Shown: piece by piece, positions 17,096-27,462 of the stretch
Layout: the number at the start of each line of letters is the position of its first letter
How positions within the stretch are numbered: the stretch's first letter is position 1
Assembly (NCBI GenBank): GCA_037439465.1
Contig: JBBIVX010000004.1
Span: 62,001-126,000 of the forward strand
Length of the DNA stretch: 64,000 nt
Direction of reading: 5' to 3'
Source: Parasulfuritortus sp037439465
GTDB taxonomy: Bacteria > Pseudomonadota > Gammaproteobacteria > Burkholderiales > Thiobacillaceae
The notes under the pieces: generated by a model
What the model was told of the DNA's origin: nothing
What the model saw: the letters and a program-made list of their open reading frames with translations, nothing else
The model's database searches: none
Made by a program: the position numbers and the translations under genes

Positions 17096-17521
17096 GTGGC
17101 CATCGAACGCACCCTTTCCATCATCAAGCCCGACGCCGTCGCCAAGAACGTGATCGGCAAGATATACAGCCGCTTCGAGACCAACGGCCTGAAAATCGTC
17201 GCGGCCAGGATGTTCCACCTCTCGCGTGCCGAGGCGGAGGGTTTCTATGCCGTGCACAAGGGGCGTCCCTTTTTCAACGATCTGGTCGAATTCATGATTT
17301 CCGGGCCAGTCATGGTGCAGGTGTTGGAAGGTGACAATGCCATTGCCAAGAACCGCGAGCTGATGGGTGCCACCGATCCGAAAAAGGCGGCGCCCGGCAC
17401 CATACGCGCCGACTTCGCCCAGAGCATCGACGCCAACGCCGTGCATGGTTCCGATGCCCCGGAAACCGCCGCCGTGGAAATCGCCTATTTCTTCCCGACT
17501 CATGAGGTCTACTCGCGCTGA
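17096..17521 (+). CDS. ndk: Nucleoside diphosphate kinase
   Basis: 141 residues, the exact family length, starting at GTG 17096 with GGAG nine bases upstream. Typical motifs are ERTLSIIKPDAV, FFNDLVEFMISGPV and the active-site histidine in NAVHGSDA. It transfers gamma phosphate between nucleoside tri- and diphosphates in the cytoplasm. It heads the conserved ndk-rlmN-pilW-rodZ-ispG-hisS run. An upstream in-frame extension to 16856 is opposite the SPOR gene and is not real. Confidence 0.97.
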   Translation: MAIERTLSIIKPDAVAKNVIGKIYSRFETNGLKIVAARMFHLSRAEAEGFYAVHKGRPFFNDLVEFMISGPVMVQVLEGDNAIAKNRELMGATDPKKAAPGTIRADFAQSIDANAVHGSDAPETAAVEIAYFFPTHEVYSR

Positions 17522-17528
17522 TGGGCTG

Positions 17529-17605
17529 AAAGGCGTGACCGAAAGGCGTGACGAAAACCATGCGCCGATATGTCACGCCTTCGCGTCACGCTCCATCGTC
17601 ACGCC
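17529..17605. repeat. GGCGTGAC/GTCACGCC inverted-repeat cluster, copy 1
   Basis: Two forward units (AAAGGCGTGAC near 17529 and 17542) face three inverse units (17572, about 17585 and 17598). AAGGCGTGAC (17543-17552) and GTCACGCCTT (17572-17581) form a perfect 10-bp stem with a 19-base loop. It fills the ndk-rlmN gap and runs up to the rlmN start. A second copy precedes der. Confidence 0.75.
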
Positions 17606-17607
17606 GT

Positions 17608-18680
<1,073 letters not shown>

Positions 18681-18684
<4 letters not shown>

Positions 18685-19469
18685 AGCAATTCTTTTCTTT
18701 TTTCGCCCTGTTGTCCTTGCTTGCGGCCTGCGCCCAAAGCCCGGCGCCGCAGCAGGGCGAGGCCCCTGCCCAGAGCGGCGAGGTCTACCGTGCCCGTATC
18801 CATACCGAACTGGCCGCCCAGTATTACGCCAGGCGGCAATATTCCATCGCCCTGCAGGAGCTGCGCGAGGCCCTGCGCTCGGATCCCTCTTATGCTCCGG
18901 CCTACAACATGCAGGCCCTGGTGCATGTCGAGTTGCGCGAAGACAGGGAGGCCGAGGAGTTCTTCCGTCGCGCCATCGAGTTGGCGCCGCAGTATGCCGA
19001 GGCGCATAACAATTACGGTTATTTCCTCTGCCAGCACAAGCGCTACGAGGCGGCCCTGGCCGAGTTCGAGCAGGCCTGGAAGAACCTGCTTTACGCCACC
19101 CCGGAGAAGGCCCTGGCCAATGCCGGACAATGTATGCTGAGCAAGGGCGATGCCGGTGCGGCGGAGGACTACGCCCGGCGCGCCCTGGTGCGTGCGCCCG
19201 ATCAGCCGGCGGCGCTGCTGGCTCTGGCTGAGGTGCGGTTGCAGCAGGGTGACGCGCAGGCGGCCCGTCAGTCCCTGCGGCAACTGGAGAAGGCCAGTCA
19301 GCTCGACGCCGCGGCGCTTTGGTTGGGGGTGCGCATCGAACGGCTATTGGGCAACCGGATGGCGGAGGGGGACTATGGCGCGCGGTTGCGCCGGCATTAT
19401 CCCGATGCCGTGCAGACGCGCTGGCTGCTCAACGGTCAGTACCACAACTGGGGGGGTGGCCGTGATTGA
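18681..19469 (+). CDS. pilW: Type IV pilus biogenesis/stability lipoprotein PilW (PilF)
   Basis: 262 residues with a lipoprotein signal ending in the lipobox LAAC (Cys17). Six or so TPR-like repeats follow (for example YYARRQYSIALQELREALRS, then NMQALVHVELREDREAEEFF). PilW/PilF is the outer-membrane pilotin that helps PilQ secretin multimerise. The position between rlmN and rodZ is the conserved one. Its ATG overlaps the rlmN stop (ATGA), and its own end overlaps rodZ. No other pilus genes are in the window. Confidence 0.92.
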
Positions 19470-20292
19470 GGGGATCGCCGCCGGTATCGGTCGCATCCTG
19501 GCAGACGCACGCCAGGCGAAGGGACTGTCGGTGTCCGAAGTGGCCGAAAAACTCAAGCTGAGTGGTCGTCAGATCGAGGCACTGGAGGCCGAGGACTATG
19601 ACCGCTTGCCTGCCGCCGTGTTCGTGCGCGGTTTCATTCGCAACTATGCCCGGCTGCTGGATGTGCCGCTGGCGGGCATGCTGGAAGAGACGCGGGTAGC
19701 CGCGACCCCGACCGAGACCATCACTGCCCCTTCCGAGGAGCTGCGCCTGGGTGCATCGCCGATCCAGCGCTGGTTGCTACTCCCATTGTCGGTGTTCATC
19801 ATCTTCCTGATACTGGTAGCCATTCTTTACAGCTGGTTGCGTCGCGGCGAAGAGGCCTATGTGCCGAGCATTCCCGCGCCGGCCACGCCAGCCGCGCCGC
19901 CGGTGAAACCGGTACCGGCCGTGCCTGCCGCAGCGACAGTAGCCCCTCCGCCTGCTGCCACGCCGACGCCGCCCGTGCACGCGCCCGTGGCACCGCCGCC
20001 GGCCCAGCCCGCTCAGCCTCCTCAGCCTGGTCAGACAACGCCCAATCAGGCGGCCAGCGGCGCGGCCCTCCAATTCCAGGCGGAAGAGGATGCCTGGATC
20101 GAGGTGGTGTCGGGCGACAACCAGCGCTTCGCGCGGCTGCTGCGTAATGGCGAGCAGCTCACTCTGCGTGGTACGCCGCCCTTCAGGCTGGTGGTGGGCA
20201 ATGCCGCTCGCGTCAGGATGAACTATAACGGCAAGGCCATCGACCTCGGGCCGTATATCGGCGATAAGGTGGCGAGGTTGACCCTGGAATGA
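19462..20292 (+). CDS. rodZ: RodZ-type helix-turn-helix membrane protein
   Basis: 276 residues from GTG 19462, overlapping pilW by 8 bp. The N-terminal Xre-like HTH (GRILADARQAKGLSVSEVAE, about 8-75) ends with FVRGFIRNYARLLDV. One TM helix (about 100-125) and a long Pro/Ala linker (about 135-195) follow. The C-terminal DUF4115 periplasmic domain covers about 200-276. RodZ links MreB to the wall-elongation machinery. Overlap with ispG is 4 bp. Confidence 0.92.
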   Translation: MIEGIAAGIGRILADARQAKGLSVSEVAEKLKLSGRQIEALEAEDYDRLPAAVFVRGFIRNYARLLDVPLAGMLEETRVAATPTETITAPSEELRLGASPIQRWLLLPLSVFIIFLILVAILYSWLRRGEEAYVPSIPAPATPAAPPVKPVPAVPAAATVAPPPAATPTPPVHAPVAPPPAQPAQPPQPGQTTPNQAASGAALQFQAEEDAWIEVVSGDNQRFARLLRNGEQLTLRGTPPFRLVVGNAARVRMNYNGKAIDLGPYIGDKVARLTLE

Positions 20293-21506
20293 ATCCACCG
20301 CGGGTGAGGCGCCCGGCGCGGCGCGTACGGGTTGGTGGTATCGCCATCGGCGGTGACGCCCCCGTAGTGGTGCAGTCCATGACCAACACCGACAGTGCCG
20401 ACGTGGCGGCAACGGTCGAGCAGGTTCAGGGCCTCTGGCAGGCCGGCTCGGAACTGGTGCGGTTGACCGTGAATACGCTGGCCGCGGCGCGCGCCGTGCC
20501 GCGCATACGGGAGAAGCTGGACGGCCGTGGCTGCCCGGTGCCCCTGATCGGTGATTTTCACTTCAATGGCCACAAGCTGCTGGCGGAAGTGCCGGCCTGC
20601 GCCCAGGCCCTCGCCAAACTGCGCATCAATCCTGGTAACGTCGGCCGCGGCGCCCGGCGCGACGACCAGTTCGCCGCCCTGATCGAGATTGCCTGCCGCC
20701 ACGACAAACCGATACGCATCGGCGTCAACTGGGGCAGTCTGGATCAGGATCTGCTGGCGCGGATGATGGACGCCAACGGCCTACGGCCGCAGCCGCTGGG
20801 ACCCGACGAAGTCATGCGCCAGGCACTCATCGCTTCGGCACTGGAATCGGCGGCGCGCGCCGAGCAACTCGGCCTGGCCGGAGACAGGATCGTACTGTCC
20901 TGCAAACTCTCTGGCGTGCAGGACCTGATCGCCGTCTACCGCGATCTCGCATCGCGCTGCGACTACCCTTTGCACCTCGGTCTGACCGAGGCCGGCATGG
21001 GCTCCAAGGGCATCGTTGCCTCGACGGCGGCGCTGGCGGTGCTGTTGCAGGAGGGTATAGGCGACACCATCCGGGTTTCGCTCACCCCGCGGCCTGGCGA
21101 GCCGCGCACGGTCGAGGTCCAGGTGGCCCAGGAAATACTGCAAACCATCGGTCTGCGCGCCTTCACCCCCCTGGTGACGGCCTGTCCGGGGTGCGGCCGC
21201 ACCACCTCCACCGTGTTCCAGGAACTGGCGCAATCGATCCAGGACTGGCTGCGCGGACAGATGCCGGCATGGCGCGGCCGTTACCCCGGTGTCGAAACCT
21301 TGAGCGTGGCGGTGATGGGCTGCGTGGTGAACGGACCGGGCGAATCCAAGCACGCCAACGTCGGCATCTCCCTGCCCGGCAGTAACGAGACGCCGGTCGC
21401 TCCTGTCTATGTCGATGGCGAAAGGGCCGTGACCCTCAAGGGCGAGCGCATCGCCGAGGAATTCCAGGCCATCGTCGAGAACTATGTGAAGACCCATTAT
21501 GGCTGA
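20289..21506 (+). CDS. ispG: 4-hydroxy-3-methylbut-2-enyl-diphosphate synthase (IspG)
   Basis: 405 residues. It begins with the typical VRVGGIAIGGDAPVVVQSMT block (after a short Arg-rich start) and keeps GDFHFNGHKLL, RINPGNVG and LGLTEAGMGSKGIVAS. Three cluster cysteines lie in CPGCGR and in MGCVVNGPGE. It performs the penultimate step of the MEP isoprenoid pathway using a [4Fe-4S] cluster. Overlaps are 4 bp with rodZ and 8 bp with hisS. Confidence 0.97.
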   Translation: MNPPRVRRPARRVRVGGIAIGGDAPVVVQSMTNTDSADVAATVEQVQGLWQAGSELVRLTVNTLAAARAVPRIREKLDGRGCPVPLIGDFHFNGHKLLAEVPACAQALAKLRINPGNVGRGARRDDQFAALIEIACRHDKPIRIGVNWGSLDQDLLARMMDANGLRPQPLGPDEVMRQALIASALESAARAEQLGLAGDRIVLSCKLSGVQDLIAVYRDLASRCDYPLHLGLTEAGMGSKGIVASTAALAVLLQEGIGDTIRVSLTPRPGEPRTVEVQVAQEILQTIGLRAFTPLVTACPGCGRTTSTVFQELAQSIQDWLRGQMPAWRGRYPGVETLSVAVMGCVVNGPGESKHANVGISLPGSNETPVAPVYVDGERAVTLKGERIAEEFQAIVENYVKTHYG

Positions 21507-22782
21507 CGAAACACTGCGCGCGGTGCGCGGCATGAACGACATCCTGCCGGCCGAGATCGGCCTCTGGCAGCGTTTCGAGGCGGTGGCGCGCGATTGGCTG
21601 GCGAGTTACGGTTACCAGGAGATGCGTACTCCCATCCTGGAACAGACCGGACTGTTCAAGCGGGCCATCGGTGAAGTGACCGACATCGTCGAGAAGGAGA
21701 TGTACACTTTCGTCGATGAACTCAACGGTGAATCGCTGACTCTGCGTCCGGAGGGGACGGCCTCCTGCGTGCGCGCGGCGATCGAGCACAACCTGTTGTT
21801 CGACGGCGGCAAACGGCTCTGGTACGCCGGCCCGATGTTCCGCCACGAGCGGCCGCAGAAGGGCCGCTACCGGCAGTTTCACCAGATCGGCATCGAGGCC
21901 CTTGGTTATGCCGGGCCGGACATTGATATCGAGCACCTTTTGATGACGGCGCGGCTGTGGCGCCGGCTGGGGCTGGCCGATGCCGTGACCCTGGAGATCA
22001 ATTCACTCGGCGGCGCCGAGTCGCGGGCCCGTCATCGGCAAATGCTCATCGACCATTTCACGGCGCATCAGGAGCAACTGGATGCAGATGCCCGCCGTCG
22101 CTTGCTCAGCAACCCGCTGCGTATCCTGGACAGCAAGAACCCGGCCATGCAGGACCTCATTGAAACGGCGCCAAAATTGCTGGATTATCTGGACGACGCT
22201 GCCCTGGAACACTTCGCGGCCGTGCGGCGCGGCCTCGACGCGGCCGGCCTGGCGTATCGCCTCAACCCCCGTCTGGTGCGCGGCCTGGACTATTACAATT
22301 ACACCGTGTTCGAATGGGTGACCGACCGGCTTGGCGCCCAGGGAACGGTCTGCGCCGGTGGCCGCTACGACGGCCTGGTGGCGCAGCTCGGTGGTAAACC
22401 GGCGCCGGCCTGTGGCTACGCCATGGGCGTGGAGCGGCTGCTGGCCCTGCTCGCCGAGGTGGGCGGCGACACCGCCTGCCGCACGGCCGCGGCCTATGTG
22501 GTCAACGTCGGCGAACGTGCCGCGGCCTACGCCAATCAGGTGGCCGAGGCGCTGCGCGACGCCGGCCTCGACGCGGTGCTGCATTGCGGCGGCGGCAGCT
22601 TCAAGTCGCAAATGAAGAAGGCAGATGCCAGCGGCGCCCGCCATGCCGTCATCATTGGCGATGATGAGGCGATGGCAGGAGAGGTCAGCGTCAAACCCTT
22701 GCGCGGCGAGGGAGTGCAGCAGCGTCTGCCTCTGGCCGCGGCAATCCGGCTGATCGGTAAGGAAGTCATTGCTCAAGGTTGA
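21499..22782 (+). CDS. hisS: Histidyl-tRNA synthetase
   Basis: 427 residues. Class II signatures are present: motif 1 region (LEQTGLFKRAIG), motif 2 (MFRHERPQKGRYRQF), the histidine-specific LVRGLDYYNYTVFEW and GGRYDGLV. A C-terminal anticodon-binding domain ends the protein. It charges tRNA-His in the cytoplasm. The ATG lies within the end of ispG; the next gene starts 16 bp later with an AGGAATA-type ribosome site. Confidence 0.98.
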   Translation: MADETLRAVRGMNDILPAEIGLWQRFEAVARDWLASYGYQEMRTPILEQTGLFKRAIGEVTDIVEKEMYTFVDELNGESLTLRPEGTASCVRAAIEHNLLFDGGKRLWYAGPMFRHERPQKGRYRQFHQIGIEALGYAGPDIDIEHLLMTARLWRRLGLADAVTLEINSLGGAESRARHRQMLIDHFTAHQEQLDADARRRLLSNPLRILDSKNPAMQDLIETAPKLLDYLDDAALEHFAAVRRGLDAAGLAYRLNPRLVRGLDYYNYTVFEWVTDRLGAQGTVCAGGRYDGLVAQLGGKPAPACGYAMGVERLLALLAEVGGDTACRTAAAYVVNVGERAAAYANQVAEALRDAGLDAVLHCGGGSFKSQMKKADASGARHAVIIGDDEAMAGEVSVKPLRGEGVQQRLPLAAAIRLIGKEVIAQG

Positions 22783-22798
22783 TGGAAGGAATAGGAAT

Positions 22799-23428
22799 AT
22801 GGCACTCGATTTGGAAGAACAGGAACAGGTAGAAGAACTCAAGGCCTGGTGGAAGCAGCACGGGCTGTATGTGCTCGCCGGGGTGTCGGCCTTCGTCATC
22901 GGCGTCGCTGGCTGGAAGGCCTGGGGCTATTGGGGTCAAAAGCAGTCCACCGAGGCCTCGCTGCTGTTCGAGCGGGCCATGCAGGCGACCGCGAGCAACG
23001 ATCTCAAAGCGGCCAAGGAGCTCTCCGGCCGCATCATGGAAAACCATGGCCGTACCGGTTACGCCGCTCCGGCGGCTTGGCTCGCGGGGAAGACCAATTA
23101 CGCCACGGGTGATCTCAAGAGTGCCCAGGCCCAGTATCAGTTCGCCCTGGAGCACGCCAAGGATGCCGGTCTGGAGCAAATGGCGCGCCTGCGTCTGGCC
23201 TCCATCCTGCTCGATCAGAAGAACTACGCCGAGGCCCTGAAACAGCTCGAAGGCGCCCATGACCCGGCCTTCGACGCGCTGTTTGCCAATCTCAAGGGGG
23301 ACGTGTTGCTCGCCCAGGGCAACAGTGCTGCCGCCAATGCCGCCTACAAGGAGGCGCTGGCCAAACTGGAGGCCAAGAGCCCCCTCAAGGCCGTGGTGGA
23401 AATGAAATTGGACGGCATCGGAGGATGA
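22799..23428 (+). CDS. YfgM-like TPR membrane protein (ancillary SecYEG chaperone)
   Basis: 209 residues from ATG 22799. An acidic cytoplasmic N terminus (LDLEEQEQVEELKAWWKQHG) is followed by one TM helix (about 23-42). A periplasmic helical TPR-like region (about 50-209) carries repeats such as ARLRLASILLDQKNYAEAL. E. coli YfgM associates with the Sec translocon and PpiD to help periplasmic folding. It lies in its conserved place between hisS and bamB. Confidence 0.9.
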   Translation: MALDLEEQEQVEELKAWWKQHGLYVLAGVSAFVIGVAGWKAWGYWGQKQSTEASLLFERAMQATASNDLKAAKELSGRIMENHGRTGYAAPAAWLAGKTNYATGDLKSAQAQYQFALEHAKDAGLEQMARLRLASILLDQKNYAEALKQLEGAHDPAFDALFANLKGDVLLAQGNSAAANAAYKEALAKLEAKSPLKAVVEMKLDGIGG

Positions 23429-23429
23429 T

Positions 23430-24578
23430 TTGATACGCGCCCTCCCGCTTATCGTTGTGGTCCTGGCCCTGGGCGGTTGTGGCAGCCTGGGCGGCTGGTT
23501 CGGCGGCGAAGAGACGACCAAGACCAGACCCGCGCCACTCCCGGACATCAAGCCCACGCTGGCTTTGGTCAAGGCGTGGGAGGCCAACGTCGGGCCCGCT
23601 CACCCTTATGTCTTCTCTCCGGCCAGTGACGGCGAGGCCGTTTTCGCCGCCAGCCGCGATGGCCGTCTCGTCAAGCTCGATCCGGCCACGGGTCGGGAGT
23701 TGTGGCGGGTGGAAAGCGGCCGTACCCTGTCCGCTGGGGTGGGCGTGGGCGAGGGCCTGGTCCTGGTGGGCACGCCCAAGGGCGAACTCATCGCTTACCG
23801 TAGCGAGAATGGCCTGCCAGCCTGGACCGCCAGATTGTCCGGCGAGATACTCACCCCGCCGGTGGCCGGCGGCGGCCTGGTGGTGGCCCGCGCCAACGAC
23901 GGCAATATCTGGTTGCTCGACGCCCGCGACGGCAAGTCGCGCTGGTTCTCCAGCCGCCCCCTGCCGGCCTTGATCCTGCGTCAGCCGGGTAACCTGCTGC
24001 TCACCGGCCAGGCCGTCTATGCGGGCCACCCCGGCGGCAAGCTGTCCGCCCTCTCTCTCGCCAACGGCGCTCCCCTGTGGGAGACCAATTTGGCCCTGCC
24101 ACACGGCGCCACCGAGCTGGAGCGCATCGCCGATGTGACCGGTGCCATGGCGGCCGATGCCGGCCGGATTTGCGCCGCGGCATACCAGGGCCGCATCGCC
24201 TGCTATGAGCCAGTCACCGGCAGCTTGATCTGGGTGCGCGATTTCTCCAGCCTGACAGGGGTCGAGATGGGCGAGCGGTTTTTGTTCGCCGCCGACGATC
24301 ACGATGTCGTCCAGAGCTTCGACAAGCAGCGCGGCGCCAGCCTGTGGCGGCAGGATGCGCTGCGCGAGCGCCGGTTGTGCACGCCGCGCCTGGTGGCTGG
24401 ACTGGTCGCCGTTGCCGATTATCAGGGTTATGTCCACCTCTTGAGCCTGGAGGAAGGCGCCCTGGTCGCCCGCGCCGCCACCGACGGCAGCGCGGTGCCG
24501 GGGCAAATGTTGCCGCTCAATCGCGGCCTGATCGTGCAGACCGCCAACGGCGGCATCCATGCATTCAAAATACAGTGA
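23430..24578 (+). CDS. bamB: Outer membrane assembly lipoprotein BamB
   Basis: 382 residues, starting at TTG 23430 with a GGAGG ribosome site at 23420-23424. The signal peptide ends in the lipobox LGGC (Cys17). The rest is a PQQ-type beta propeller with repeated motifs such as LDPATGRELWRVE, LLDARDGKSRWF and SLANGAPLWETN. BamB is the scaffold lipoprotein of the BAM complex, which inserts beta-barrel proteins. It starts 1 bp after the YfgM-like gene. Confidence 0.95.
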   Translation: MIRALPLIVVVLALGGCGSLGGWFGGEETTKTRPAPLPDIKPTLALVKAWEANVGPAHPYVFSPASDGEAVFAASRDGRLVKLDPATGRELWRVESGRTLSAGVGVGEGLVLVGTPKGELIAYRSENGLPAWTARLSGEILTPPVAGGGLVVARANDGNIWLLDARDGKSRWFSSRPLPALILRQPGNLLLTGQAVYAGHPGGKLSALSLANGAPLWETNLALPHGATELERIADVTGAMAADAGRICAAAYQGRIACYEPVTGSLIWVRDFSSLTGVEMGERFLFAADDHDVVQSFDKQRGASLWRQDALRERRLCTPRLVAGLVAVADYQGYVHLLSLEEGALVARAATDGSAVPGQMLPLNRGLIVQTANGGIHAFKIQ

Positions 24579-24580
24579 CG

Positions 24581-24628
24581 CAAAGGCGTGACAGCCACGC
24601 CGTTGCCGTCACGCCTTCGAGTCACGCT
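24581..24628. repeat. GGCGTGAC/GTCACGCC inverted repeat, copy 2
   Basis: AAGGCGTGAC (24583-24592) and GTCACGCCTT (24608-24617) form a perfect 10-bp stem with a 15-base loop. A further GTCACGCT unit (24621-24628) follows, matching copy 1 before rlmN closely. It lies in the bamB-der gap. There is no T-tract directly after the stem, so it is a poor terminator. Confidence 0.75.
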
Positions 24629-24639
24629 TTATTACTGAA

Positions 24640-26037
24640 ATGAAACCCACACTCGTTTTGGTTGGCCGGCCCAATGTCGGCAAATCGACCCTGTTCAACC
24701 GGCTGACCAAGAGCCGGGATGCCTTGGTGCATGACCTGCCCGGTCTCACCCGCGATCGCCACTACGGCCATGGCCGGGTTGGCGACAAGCCTTACCTGGT
24801 GGTGGATACCGGGGGTTTCGAACCGGTGGCGGAGGGTGGCATCCTGGCGGAAATGGCGCGGCAGGCGCTGCAGGCGGTGGACGAGGGCGATGTCATTGTT
24901 TTCCTGGTGGATGGGCGCGCCGGCCTCTCCCCCCAGGACACGATCATCGCCGAGCGTCTGCGCCGCAGCGGCCGGCCGGTGCATGTCGCCGTCAACAAGA
25001 CCGAAGGCATGGCGGCGGCGACGGCAGTGGCGGAATTTCACGAACTCGGCCTGGGCGAACCTCATGCCGTGTCCGGCGCTCATGGCGAGGGTGTGCGCGA
25101 GCTGGTGGAGCTGGCCCTGGCGCCTTTTGCCGCGCAGGCGGAGGAGGAGGGCGCTGCGGACCATCCCAAGATCGCCATCGTCGGCCGCCCCAACGTTGGC
25201 AAGTCCACCCTGGTCAACACCCTGGTGGGCGAGGAGCGGGTCATTGCCTTCGATGAACCGGGCACCACGCGAGATTCCATCTATGTCGATTTCGAGCGGC
25301 AGGGACGACCCTATACCCTTATCGATACCGCCGGGGTGCGGCGCAAGGGGCGGGTCATCGAGGCCATAGAAAAGTTTTCCGTCATCAAGACCTTGCAAGC
25401 CATCGAGGACGCCAATGTGGTGGTGCTGGTGCTCGATGCCACCCAGGACATCGCCGATCAAGATGCCCACCTCGCCGGTTTCATTCTCGAGGCAGGCCGC
25501 GCCCTGGTGGTGGCCATCAACAAGTGGGATGACACCGACGACTACCGGCGCGAACAGGTGAAGCGCGAACTGGCGCGGCGCATGGATTTTCTCACCTTCG
25601 CCAAGTTCCATTACATTTCCGCCCTCAAGGGTAACGGCATAGGCGGTCTGCTCAAATCCATCGATGAGGCCTATCAGGCCGCCATGGCCAAGCTGCCGAC
25701 GCCAAAGTTGACCCAGACCCTGCAAGAGGCGGTAGCACGGCACGCGCCACCAAAGTCCGGCCTGTTCCGGGCAAAGCCTAAATATGCCCACCAGGGCGGC
25801 ATGAACCCGCCCATCATCGTGGTCCATGGCAATCACCTGGAAGGGCTTTCCAACGCCTACAAGCGCTACCTGGAGAACACGTTCCGCGAGGTGTTCAATC
25901 TTCAGGGCACGCCGCTCAGGATAGAACTCAAGGCCAACTACAACCCCTTCGACGAGCGCAAGCCCAAGGCCATCACCCAGCGCGCCGCCAACAAGGCGCG
26001 GCGCGAACGGCGGCACCGCAAGAAGACCTTCGGTTAG
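24640..26037 (+). CDS. der: Ribosome assembly GTPase Der (EngA)
   Basis: 465 residues with two tandem GTPase domains. Each has GRPNVGKST (about residues 8-16 and 182-190), DTxG (DTGGFEP and DTAGVRRKGR) and the NK(T/W)D-type G4 (NKTEG, NKWDD). A C-terminal KH-like domain ends with the basic tail RRERRHRKK. It is essential for 50S maturation. It follows the inverted repeat and precedes a gene of unknown function rather than hfq. Confidence 0.98.
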   Translation: MKPTLVLVGRPNVGKSTLFNRLTKSRDALVHDLPGLTRDRHYGHGRVGDKPYLVVDTGGFEPVAEGGILAEMARQALQAVDEGDVIVFLVDGRAGLSPQDTIIAERLRRSGRPVHVAVNKTEGMAAATAVAEFHELGLGEPHAVSGAHGEGVRELVELALAPFAAQAEEEGAADHPKIAIVGRPNVGKSTLVNTLVGEERVIAFDEPGTTRDSIYVDFERQGRPYTLIDTAGVRRKGRVIEAIEKFSVIKTLQAIEDANVVVLVLDATQDIADQDAHLAGFILEAGRALVVAINKWDDTDDYRREQVKRELARRMDFLTFAKFHYISALKGNGIGGLLKSIDEAYQAAMAKLPTPKLTQTLQEAVARHAPPKSGLFRAKPKYAHQGGMNPPIIVVHGNHLEGLSNAYKRYLENTFREVFNLQGTPLRIELKANYNPFDERKPKAITQRAANKARRERRHRKKTFG

Positions 26038-26099
26038 CGCAACGCAGCGATTCGTCCGCGCAGGCATTTATTCAGCGTTACCTTGGCGGCCGCCTCGGC

Positions 26100-26105
26100 T
26101 ATTAT
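26100..26105 (+). promoter_or_regulatory. Possible -10 for the unknown gene after der
   Basis: TATTAT with a partial -35 (TTACCT, 16 bp spacing) lies in the 106-bp gap after der, 38 bp before the next ATG. This suggests that the unknown gene can be transcribed independently. Confidence 0.3.
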
Positions 26106-26143
26106 CGGTCTGATTCGCCATCGGCCATCAATGAGGTAGCCCC

Positions 26144-27307
26144 ATGCAGTCCGGTCCCAGAGAGATCGTCACGCCGTTTCGTCCCATACCGCTCGACGTC
26201 CCCGAGGGGATGAAACCGAACGAGTTTTTCAACAGCACCGAGAATCTCAATGACCTGGTGCACAACAACGGCCTCTTGCAAAACGCCGAGGGGTTGCTGC
26301 TCTATCGCAAGGCACTCGGCCACAGCAATGAGTTCGACACCTCGATCATCTACAACACTTCGCAGAAGATTCTCGATCCGCTCGGCCGGCCGGTGCGCCG
26401 CACCCAGGTGCCGGAGGCGGTGAAGAACGTCTGGAACCGCATGAACCAGGTCCTGATCGAATTCATGCTGGAGTCTTACCCGGATCCTGACCGGCATCTG
26501 CTCCTGGCCGGCGAGGCGAGTCTCGACGCCACCTGGCCGCTCACCTCGCCCGGTGTCCCCAGCATCCGCATGCTGCACAACCACTTCATCGTCTTCGACA
26601 AGGCCGAACTCGCGGCCGCGCCACTCGCCAACCCGGATAACCCCAATCTCACCGACGGCGGCCAGAATTCACTCTTCCAGGCGCATATGCGCGACGTCTA
26701 TCGCGCCTTCTTTGACGCCCTCGACCTTAAGGTACTCAAGCCCTGCGACCAGGGCGATTGCCGACTTGCACTCACCGGCTATCCGCAGGGCCTGCCGAGC
26801 TGGGGCATTCCGGGCGGGGCGGCGGCGCTCAGGGAGGTGCGGTTCTGGAAAGAATACGACATCATTCTCAAAGGCTTCATCGACTTCTACCGCAGCTTTT
26901 TCGGCCAGGTATCGACACGCAATTCGCCGCTGCCGCGCGATATCTACTTTCCCGAGCTGGTCGAGGAAAAGTTGCTGTTCAACAACGACTTCCTCAAAGC
27001 GGCGAAGATGGTGCGCGACCGCTGCATCAAGGACGCCAAATACGCCAACGCCATCCGCTGGCAGCCGGCCTTCAAACAACTGATCTACCGCAACGACGCC
27101 GGCAGGCTGATTGTCACCATCAGCCAGAACTCCATCGGCAACGCCATCACCGAGCTGCTCGGCGTGGTGGTCAAGCGCACGCCGGATGCGGACGCCTACG
27201 GCCGCGCCGAGCCGGCGTTGGTCGAGCGACTGCTGGCGGTGCGCCGGCGGCTGATCGAGGCGGATCTGGGGGAGGGCATCGCCACCCCGTATTGGGCGGC
27301 CACATAA
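26144..27307 (+). CDS. Protein of unknown function between der and hfq
   Basis: 387 residues; not recognised as any family. It has no signal peptide or TM helix, so it is probably cytoplasmic. It is rich in Asn, Phe and Leu: an NEFFNSTENLNDLVHNNGLL stretch at about 26-45, an LHNHF motif near 145, and paired cysteines in KPCDQGDCRL near 202-207. A basic C-terminal part includes VERLLAVRRRLIEADLGEG. The His-rich LHNHF faintly resembles HIT-type motifs, but the rest does not support that. Base composition and codon use match its neighbours, giving no sign of recent transfer. It is flanked by gaps of 106 and 155 bp, so it may be its own unit. Confidence 0.85.
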   Translation: MQSGPREIVTPFRPIPLDVPEGMKPNEFFNSTENLNDLVHNNGLLQNAEGLLLYRKALGHSNEFDTSIIYNTSQKILDPLGRPVRRTQVPEAVKNVWNRMNQVLIEFMLESYPDPDRHLLLAGEASLDATWPLTSPGVPSIRMLHNHFIVFDKAELAAAPLANPDNPNLTDGGQNSLFQAHMRDVYRAFFDALDLKVLKPCDQGDCRLALTGYPQGLPSWGIPGGAAALREVRFWKEYDIILKGFIDFYRSFFGQVSTRNSPLPRDIYFPELVEEKLLFNNDFLKAAKMVRDRCIKDAKYANAIRWQPAFKQLIYRNDAGRLIVTISQNSIGNAITELLGVVVKRTPDADAYGRAEPALVERLLAVRRRLIEADLGEGIATPYWAAT

Positions 27308-27412
27308 GGAAAATAGCCGCCAAGCCGGAACTCGGCCCCGCTTTACCCCTCCATAAGCACTGGGCCGGGCCGCGACGCGCGCGGGATTCGGGAATAATTT
27401 TCCGGGATGCGC

Positions 27413-27418
27413 TAATAT
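27413..27418 (+). promoter_or_regulatory. Possible -10 (TAATAT) for hfq
   Basis: TAATAT lies 44 bp before the hfq ATG in an AT-richer stretch of the 155-bp gap after the unknown gene. No clear -35 is seen. Confidence 0.3.
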
Positions 27419-27462
27419 TCCCCCCCGGTGATTACGATTCATTGATTCATAAGGAAAACATC

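Noticed and set aside
24622..26067. A 481-codon frame opposite der
   Set aside because: Antisense shadow; der has both GTPase domains intact.
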